A DNA stretch of 61,238 bases from positions 1-61,238 of the forward strand of contig JACJXV010000024.1 in assembly GCA_020636445.1 (NCBI GenBank), read 5' to 3'. A program made the translations under genes and the position numbers. This stretch comes from Lewinellaceae bacterium. Its GTDB lineage: Bacteria; Bacteroidota; Bacteroidia; Chitinophagales; Saprospiraceae. The notes beneath the pieces were generated by a model, which made no database searches, was not told the DNA's origin, and saw nothing but the letters and a program-made list of their open reading frames with translations. Of this stretch, positions 52,367 to 59,000 are shown in pieces. The stretch's first letter is position 1. The number at the start of each line of letters is the position of its first letter.

Positions 52367-52978
52367 TCAATGCATCTGCTGAATCACCGTTCCCGCCTTC
52401 GTAGCCGTAACCACCAGGTGGAAATTTTCCTTAAAAATGCGGACCGCAATGGCCAGCAGGATAATCCCGAAAATTTTGCGCAGCACATTCACCCCGCTTT
52501 CCCCTAATTTTTGACTGATCCAGTCGGAGGCTGCCAGGACGCCGTAAACAATAATGATATTCAATACGATGCCCAGGGCAATGTTGACCGGGGCAAATTC
52601 GGCTTTCAGGGTAATGATGGTGGTCATGGTACCCGCCCCGGCAATGAGGGGAAACGCAATCGGAATCACCGTGCCGGTTTTGCCGTCGAGGCTATCGCGA
52701 AAAAGCGTAACGCCCAGGACCATCTCAATACCCAATAGGAAAATGATGATCGACCCCGCAATGGCAAACGACTGTACATCCACTCCGAAGAGGGCCAGCA
52801 GTGGCTTACCAATAAACAGAAACAGCAGCATGATGACCAGCGCTACTGCCGAGGCTTTCAGTGATTCTATTTGGTACCCTTTGCGTTTCAGGTCGATAAT
52901 AATCGGAATGGAGCCGATGATATCAATCACCGAAAACAGGATCAATGTTACGGAGATAAGTTCTTTGAATTGAAACAT
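52367..52978 (-). CDS. MarC family integral membrane protein
   Basis: The 203-residue protein has six hydrophobic segments. The pattern FSVIDIIGSIPIIIDLKRKG, FGVDVQSFAIAGSIIIFLLGIEM and IPIAFPLIAGAGTMTTIITL (parts) is that of the MarC/NAAT family. These proteins were once linked to antibiotic resistance but that was not confirmed; a few act in amino-acid transport or export. The TSUP gene and the epimerase are upstream on the same strand, with a gap of 43 bases to TSUP. Confidence 0.92.
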   Translation of the reverse strand: MFQFKELISVTLILFSVIDIIGSIPIIIDLKRKGYQIESLKASAVALVIMLLFLFIGKPLLALFGVDVQSFAIAGSIIIFLLGIEMVLGVTLFRDSLDGKTGTVIPIAFPLIAGAGTMTTIITLKAEFAPVNIALGIVLNIIIVYGVLAASDWISQKLGESGVNVLRKIFGIILLAIAVRIFKENFHLVVTATKAGTVIQQMH

Positions 52979-53021
52979 GGGTGCGCTTGAAACATTGTGA
53001 ATTGATAAATGGAAACAGCCC

Positions 53022-53795
53022 TTATCCTAAAATCCACTGGTGAAGGTTAAACAACTTGATGACCGCCAGAATAACCATGATTACCAGTACCCGGTGAGCC
53101 ACCAGATTGGCTTTTTCGCTGCGCGTAGCATACTGGGCCGTAAAATACCCGCCAGCCGATTGGCCTACGGCCATGACCAGGCCAATTTCCCAGCGAATTA
53201 AGCCCTGGCTCATGAATACCAGAATGGCTATGAAGGTGTAAATACCAGCTACCGTAATTTTGACGGCATTGGCATCGGTAAGGCTGTAGCGGGCCCCTAG
53301 TACCATCGCCGCCAGGAAGAAAATGCCCATGCCCATCTGGATGAACCCGCCGTAAAAGCCCAGCGCCAGTGCCGACGGAATGACAATCCAGAGGGGCGCC
53401 TGATGACTGGTATCAGTAGCGCGCAGCCAGCGTTCGGGCTTGATCAGGATAACAAAAAGCATGAACACCATCAGAAAGCGAAAAACACTGATGAATTGCT
53501 CGTTGCTGATGCGGATCGCTACCCAGATGCCGGCCAGCGACCCGATGACCATGAACAGGATATAATACCAGGTGCGGCTAAAATCCAGGCGCCCATTTTT
53601 GCGGAACACGTAGAAGCCGGCAGCACTCTGGGTGAAAATACCAATGCGGTTGGTAGCGTTGGCCATATTGCCGGGTAGGCCAATCAGCTCCGTAAGGATC
53701 GTCAACGTAATGGCCGATCCGTTGCCAGCGAGGGTGTTAATGCCCCCGGCCAGCGCACTGCCCACCAGGGCAATCAGGTAGTGATACCACTCCAT
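53022..53795 (-). CDS. TSUP (TauE/SafE) family permease
   Basis: From the ATG at 53795 the product has 257 residues and about eight hydrophobic helices. ALAGGINTLAGNGSAITLTIL near the N-terminus and a second repeat in the C-terminal half (FYGGFIQMGMGIFFLAAMVLG) are the twofold TSUP pattern. TSUP members transport sulfite, sulfoacetate and other small organic anions; the substrate here is unknown. The frame extends to 53870 but overlaps the epimerase gene; the 53795 start leaves 5 bases between them. It is likely in one transcript with the epimerase. Confidence 0.88.
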   Translation of the reverse strand: MEWYHYLIALVGSALAGGINTLAGNGSAITLTILTELIGLPGNMANATNRIGIFTQSAAGFYVFRKNGRLDFSRTWYYILFMVIGSLAGIWVAIRISNEQFISVFRFLMVFMLFVILIKPERWLRATDTSHQAPLWIVIPSALALGFYGGFIQMGMGIFFLAAMVLGARYSLTDANAVKITVAGIYTFIAILVFMSQGLIRWEIGLVMAVGQSAGGYFTAQYATRSEKANLVAHRVLVIMVILAVIKLFNLHQWILG

Positions 53796-53800
53796 GGGCC

Positions 53801-54208
53801 TTATTCGTTGGGAATGGACTGGCACAGTTCGACCAGTACACCATTCGCCGTTTTGGGGTGGATAAAACAAACCAGCTTATTGTCGGCCCCGCGCTTAGGG
53901 GCTGCATTCAGCAGCTGAAACCCTTCGGCCTGCAGGCGGGCCATTTCCGCGTGAATATCTGCCACCTCAAAGGCAATATGATGAATGCCTTCGCCTTTCT
54001 TTTCCAGGTATTTGGCAATGGCACTATCGGGATGGGTAGCCTCCAGTAACTCCACTTTGGACTCCCCAACCTGGAAAAAGGAGGTTTTGACGTGCTCTGA
54101 AGCCACCTCTTCAACCTTGTAATGCTCGCGGCCCAACAGGCGGGCGAACAGCGTATTGGCATCCTCGAGGTCACGAACCGCTATGCCAATGTGTTCCAAC
54201 CGGATCAT
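53801..54208 (-). CDS. mce: Methylmalonyl-CoA epimerase
   Basis: The 135-residue protein is of the glyoxalase/VOC fold: IRLEHIGIAVRDLEDA at the start and GEGIHHIAFEVADI at the second repeat, then GVLVELCQ near the end. His6, His76 or His77 and Glu127 fit metal ligands of the family, where the metal helps switch (2R)- and (2S)-methylmalonyl-CoA. Length is right for the enzyme. It supports propionate or odd-chain metabolism with methylmalonyl-CoA mutase, which is not in this window. It is first in the minus-strand group with TSUP and MarC. Confidence 0.93.
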   Translation of the reverse strand: MIRLEHIGIAVRDLEDANTLFARLLGREHYKVEEVASEHVKTSFFQVGESKVELLEATHPDSAIAKYLEKKGEGIHHIAFEVADIHAEMARLQAEGFQLLNAAPKRGADNKLVCFIHPKTANGVLVELCQSIPNE

Positions 54209-54335
54209 AAATGCTGATTTTGCCGTAAAAGTACTACGCTTAAATGAAAGGCCCGGGGAAAATGCCAGCCTTTTTAGGAAGTCGCCCTGAAAGCCTGTTG
54301 ACCGCAGGGGAGCAGGACTGTTTGAATTCTCCCCG

Positions 54336-54634
54336 CGGTCTGAAGACCGGCCAATACCCCCTGTTCGTCGAAGTCTTTCGACTCCGACGCTATCCCAACC
54401 TTAAGATCTTCAGATCCGTGGGGACTCTGCAAGATGGGCTTTCTTCTTTTGAGTTTGGGCTAAAACGTATAAAAATGGACCGTTTGAATCCTTCCTGCGG
54501 TCTGAAGACCGGCCAATACTTCGCTTGGAATCGAAAGATTCCTGCGAACAGCTTTCTTTTTTTAGGCCTAACAATGTCCTGTTCATCGGAGTCTTTCGAC
54601 TCCGATACTGTCACAACCTAAAGATCTTCAGATC
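54336..54634. repeat. Duplicated composite of tetraloop hairpins
   Basis: Hairpins with 4-base loops: CGGTC-TGAA-GACCG (54336-54349 and 54498-54511), AGTC-TTTC-GACT with longer stems (54367-54388 and 54585-54606; nine perfect pairs in the second), GGAATC-GAAA-GATTCC (54527-54542) and GATC-TTCA-GATC (54405-54416 and 54623-54634). Both copies share the same order and the words TTTGAAT, CCGGCCAATAC and AGATCTTCAGATCCGTGGGG. The unit is about 110-165 bases and copy B carries an extra hairpin. Confidence 0.75.
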
Positions 54635-54695
54635 CGTGGGGACTGTCAATGCCGGAAATAAGTTGACCGTTATTGCCACCAGAAAAACGAATAAA

Positions 54696-54737
54696 CAGCC
54701 ACCAGCTACCAGCCACCAGCTACCAGCCACCAGCCAC
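54696..54737. repeat. Heptamer repeat CAGCCAC/CAGCTAC x6
   Basis: Six units alternate CAGCCAC and CAGCTAC in one 7-bp phase. They lie about 90 bases before the IS left end. Confidence 0.85.
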
Positions 54738-54815
54738 CAAAAAACTAATACAAAAAAGCCATCAATTGCCCTGAAATTCATAGCTTTACCTAGCTATTCA
54801 ATCGACCTAAGTATA

Positions 54816-54824
54816 GACCCCCTT
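54816..54824. repeat. 9-bp target site duplication, left copy
   Basis: GACCCCCTT directly borders the left terminal inverted repeat and is identical to the 9 bases after the right one (55932-55940). A 9-bp duplication is typical of the IS903 group. Confidence 0.93.
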
Positions 54825-54866
54825 GGCGTTGTTGCATGAATCGGATCGAAGGGTCAAAATAAAAAG

Positions 54867-54924
54867 ATGAGTCGGAGTTGTATTTTTGGTTTACCAATAC
54901 TAAAAACGCAACCGACCGACTCAT
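54867..54924 (+). promoter_or_regulatory. IS promoter box within an arm pair that can hide the start codon
   Basis: ATGAGTCGG (54867-54875) pairs exactly with CCGACTCAT (54916-54924); the right arm includes the A and T of the transposase ATG. Between them is TATTTTTG (54881-54888), a match to the -7 box. A transcript begun inside would lack the left arm, whereas read-through from outside would carry both and could mask the start. Confidence 0.55.
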
Positions 54925-55882
54925 GTCAAAAGTAGCAAAGTATCCTGACAACACGGCTAAAGATCGTTATCAAATTCGCAACTGGTCTTCCTACAATAAC
55001 GCCTTGAAAAATCGGGGCAGTTTGACTTTATGGATAGCTGAAGACTGTGCCGAGTGGTGGTATGATGACGGTCCTGTTCAACGAGGTGCCCAATACGAAT
55101 ATTCCGATAAGTGCATAGAATGCTTGCTGATGTTAAAAGTTGTATTCCGATTGCCTTATCGTCAGACGCAGGGTTTTGCCGAGTCTATACTAGCGTTGCT
55201 AGGAATAGAAGTAGCCACGCCAAGCTATAGCCAGCTTAATCGTCGGGCACGGGATTTGGCTATTACCTTAGATGTGCCGCCTAGTGATTCTATCCACTTG
55301 GTTGCGGATAGTACGGGGCTAAAAGTGTTTGGTGAAGGCGAGTGGAAAGTGCGTAAACATGGTTATTCTAAACGTAGAACCTGGCGAAAACTACACCTGG
55401 GAGTAGATGAACGTACAGGCATGATTCACGCTGTTTGCCTGACCGAGAATGATGTTGATGATGCAGCACAAGTAAAAGATATGCTCGATCAAGTTGAAGT
55501 TCCGGTAGACACTTTCAGTGGTGATGGGGCTTATGACAAAAGCAAATGCTGGGATGTTTTGACGGAGCAGTTGATCAAACCCAATATTCCACCGCGAGAA
55601 GATGCGGTTTATTGGCTGGATGAAAAGGGTAACATGCTGGATCATCCTCGCAATAAAATATTAGCACATATCGACCAGTTTGGTCGAAAGGCCTGGAAAC
55701 AGCATAGTGGTTATCATCGACGTAGTTTGAGTGAAACGGCCATGTTTCGATTCAAGACCATTTTTGGTAATAACCTTTACTCCAGAGACTTTAAACAACA
55801 GCAAACTGAAGCCCAGATAAAAACCAAAGCCCTAAACAAGATGACAGCCCAAGGTATGCCTATTTCCGTCAAGGTCGCTTAA
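54923..55882 (+). CDS. IS5-family DDE transposase
   Basis: From the ATG at 54923 the protein has 319 residues, a usual length for the IS903 group. An N-terminal IS5-type region (YQIRNWSSYNNALKNRGSLTLWI) is followed by the DDE catalytic residues: Asp in LVADSTGLKV, Asp in TFSGDGAYDKSKCW and Glu in HHRRSLSETAMFRFKTIFG-like sequence (YHRRSLSETAMFRFK). WRKLHLGVDERTGMI is also typical. The gene is intact with no frameshift. A longer frame starts at 54878, but the 54923 ATG fits the family start and the hairpin logic of the element. Confidence 0.94.
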   Translation: MSKVAKYPDNTAKDRYQIRNWSSYNNALKNRGSLTLWIAEDCAEWWYDDGPVQRGAQYEYSDKCIECLLMLKVVFRLPYRQTQGFAESILALLGIEVATPSYSQLNRRARDLAITLDVPPSDSIHLVADSTGLKVFGEGEWKVRKHGYSKRRTWRKLHLGVDERTGMIHAVCLTENDVDDAAQVKDMLDQVEVPVDTFSGDGAYDKSKCWDVLTEQLIKPNIPPREDAVYWLDEKGNMLDHPRNKILAHIDQFGRKAWKQHSGYHRRSLSETAMFRFKTIFGNNLYSRDFKQQQTEAQIKTKALNKMTAQGMPISVKVA

Positions 55883-55931
55883 TGGAGCGCGGATAGGGAT
55901 GGTATATCTTTTTGATTCATGCAACAACGCC

Positions 55932-55940
55932 GACCCCCTT
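55932..55940. repeat. 9-bp target site duplication, right copy
   Basis: GACCCCCTT follows the right inverted repeat and equals the left copy at 54816-54824. Confidence 0.93.
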
Positions 55941-56027
55941 TATAAATGTTGCTTCGGGTGATAATCACCTGGGAAACCACCACCGCTGGCGGAGGTGAAA
56001 TTTGTTACGCTGACGAATGTTAAACTC

Positions 56028-59000
56028 ATGAAACGACCTTTACCTACCTGGCTTAACCGTGCCCTTGCTTCGTTATTTCTGCTGGGCATGTTTTCCGTTA
56101 CCTTATTTTCCCAAAACACGGCCGTGCCGCCTTACCAGGTGCAGCAGCAGTCCCTGGGCGCAGCAAAGCTTTCGCAGCACATCGCTCCCGGGCAGACGCC
56201 CCAGGGCGTGGATGCCTGCTCCTGGGCTTCGATCCAGACGCAGATGCGCATGGGGAAATTCAAAGCCTATCCCAACGAACAGGGCGGTTATTCTTCAGCT
56301 AACCTTACCCATGGTTTCCAGATCACCTACGGAGCGGATGGTAGCACTACGCTGACCCCGCGCAACCGCGAGGCGGCCGACTACCAGGTATCGCTGCGTT
56401 TGCTGGGGGTGGGGTATGGGGAACTGCAACCAGTAACTACCCCCCGGAAGCTGATCCCGACTGACCTGGGGCCTGCCTCGGGCAGTAAGGTAAGCTATGC
56501 CTGGAGTGAAACCCTGACGGAGTGGTGGATCAATGATGTCGAGCGGCTGGAGCAGTGGTTTTACCTGCGTGAGGCTCCCGGCGTGCCCCGGGGGGAAGAG
56601 CCGCTGCGGCTGGGCCTGGCCCTGGAAACGGACATGGCTGTGCAGCAGCAGGGCAACCGCCTGCGGCTGAAAAAGGGGAACTCGATGCTTACCTATGATA
56701 AGCTGCGGGTATGGGATGCCACGGGCAAAGAACTCACTGCCCGCATGGAATGGACGGGCTCGCGGCTGGATCTGCTCATTGAAGATGCCGCAGCAACGTA
56801 CCCCTTGCTCATCGACCCCACGTTCTCCCAGCAAGCCTACCTCAAGGCGTCGAATACGGGGGCTGGCGACTCGTTTGGCTGGTCGGTAGCGATTTCGGGG
56901 GAGACGATTGTGGTGGGGGCGTATTTGGAAGAAAGCAATGCCACGGGGGTGAACGGGGATGAAAGTAATAACGATGCTGGGAACTCTGGTGCGGCGTATG
57001 TATTTGTCCGCTCAGGAACGGTGTGGAGTCAGCAAGCCTACCTCAAGGCATCGAATACGGGGGCTAATGACCAGTTTGGCAGATCGGTAGCGATTTCGGG
57101 GGAGACGCTCGTAGTGGGGGCTATTAGTGAAGACAGCAATGCCACGGGGGTGAACGGGGATGCCACCGCTCAAGCAAATAACGATGCTGTGAACTCCGGC
57201 GCGGCGTATGTGTTTGTGCGCAGTGGCGTTACGTGGTCTCAGCAAGCCTACCTCAAGGCGTCGAATACGGGGGCTAATGACGAGTTTGGCATATCGGTAG
57301 CGATTTCGGGGGAGACGATTGTGGTGGGGGCGAATGGAGAAGACAGCAATGCCACGGGGGTGAACGGGGATGCCACCGCTCAAGCAAATAACGATGCTGG
57401 AGGTTCCGGCGCGGCGTATGTATTTGTGCGCAGTGGCGGTACGTGGTCTCAGCAAGCCTACCTCAAGGCGTCGAATACGGGGGCTAATGACGAGTTTGGC
57501 ATATCGGTAGCGATTTCGGGGGAGACGATTGTGGTGGGGGCGAATGGAGAAGACAGCAATGCCACGGGGGTGAACGGGGATGCCACCGCTCAAGCAAATA
57601 ACGATGCTGGAGGTTCCGGCGCGGCGTATGTGTTTGTGCGCAGTGGCGTTACATGGTCTCAGCAAGCCTACCTCAAGGCGTCGAATACGGGGGCTAATGA
57701 CGAGTTTGGCATATCGGTAGCGATTTCGGGGGCGACGCTCGTAGTGGGGGCTATTAGTGAAGACAGCAATGCCACGGGGGTGAACGGGGATGCCACCGCT
57801 CAAGCAAATAACGATGCTGGAGGTTCCGGCGCGGCGTATGTGTTTGTGCGCAGTGGCGTTACGTGGTCTCAGCAAGCCTACCTCAAGGCATCGAATACGG
57901 GGGCTAATGACCAGTTTGGCATATCGGTAGCGATTTCGGGGGAGACGATTGTGGTGGGGGCGAATTTGGAAGACAGCAATGCCACGGGGGTGAACGGGGA
58001 TGCCACCGCTCAAGCAAATAACGATGCTGGAGGTTCCGGCGCGGCGTATGTGTTTGTGCGCAGTGGCGTTACGTGGTCTCAGCAAGCCTACCTCAAGGCG
58101 TCGAATACGCAGGTTGTTGATCAATTTGGCATATCGGTAGCGATTTCGGGGGAGACGCTCGTGGTGGGGGCGTATAGTGAAGACAGCAATGCCATGGGGG
58201 TGAACGGGGATGCCACCGCTCAGGCGAATAACAGTGCCAATACTTCCGGCGCGGCGTATGTGTTTACATTTGCTCCCACCTGCACAGCCGCAATATCCAA
58301 TATCTCGGTCCCCACCGCCATTGCGCTAGGTGGCAAACTGGAATTTTACGCCGAAGCCACGGGCGGCGAAGGAAGCTGTAAGCTTGAATTGGGCATCCGG
58401 CCATTGGGGTCAACGGATCCGTTTAGGTTTATCGCCTCTGTTTCGGGCGTGCCGGACAAGACGCTGCAAGGATCTACCACCCTGATCGCCAGCGAATTTC
58501 CGGCGGGTACTTACGAGTTGCAGTTCAAATACGATTGTGATGGTGATGACTGCGAAGCGGTGGTGGAAACGCGGCTCATGACAATAGTTGGAAGTCCTAC
58601 GATTGTAGAGGCCGATGTAACACCGACGGTTTGTGTGGGCGAGCGCATGGATTTTCGTGCCCAGGCCTTAGGGGGCTCGGGAAGTTGTAAGCTACAACTG
58701 GAAATTCGGCCCAAGAACCCGGGCAACCCACAACCGTATACGTTTATAGCCTCTATTTCAGGCCAACCCACCCTTAAACTGCTGGGCTCAACGACGCTAT
58801 CGGCGAATACCTATCCACCGGGCACCTATGAGGTGCGCTTTTCCTACACCTGTGACGATGCGTTACTGGATGAGGTAGTTTTGGAAATCGATGTCACGCC
58901 GAAGCCGGAACTCAAAGCAGATGCGAAACTTGCCTATACGGTGTGCTCAGATGAAGAGGTTTCCGTAGATCTGACAACCCTGGTGAAAGACTTACCGGAT

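Larger units (their letters stand above)
54209..54824. other. Gene-free region rich in hairpins and heptamers, cut by the IS element
   Basis: No gene is supported; the frame at 54244-54621 consists of repeats. The region contains two copies of a composite repeat with small tetraloop hairpins (54324-54430 and 54484-54648) and a heptamer array (54696-54737). The promoter for the epimerase gene should be in its first 60 bases but no exact consensus is seen. Confidence 0.65.
54825..55931 (+). mobile_element. Intact IS5-family insertion sequence (IS903-like group)
   Basis: The 1107-bp element is bounded by an 18-bp perfect terminal inverted repeat, GGCGTTGTTGCATGAATC, at 54825-54842 and its reverse complement at 55914-55931. 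The end sequence closely resembles that of IS903, and both sides carry the same 9-bp duplication GACCCCCTT. One transposase gene spans the inside. Exact ends and duplication indicate a recent, complete insertion, 97 bases upstream of the giant surface protein gene. Confidence 0.94.

Noticed and set aside
54244..54621. 125-codon frame on the plus strand
   Set aside because: It consists of the duplicated hairpin composite; its protein is repetitive only because the DNA is.
57012..58124. Open 370-codon frame on the minus strand across the tandem repeats
   Set aside because: It is the mirror of the 210-bp coding repeats, which keep one frame free of stops on the other strand. The plus frame has signal peptide and family motifs.
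56830..58270. Regular repeats that might be called a CRISPR array
   Set aside because: The 210-bp units lie in frame inside a coding sequence and have no short repeat with unique spacers.
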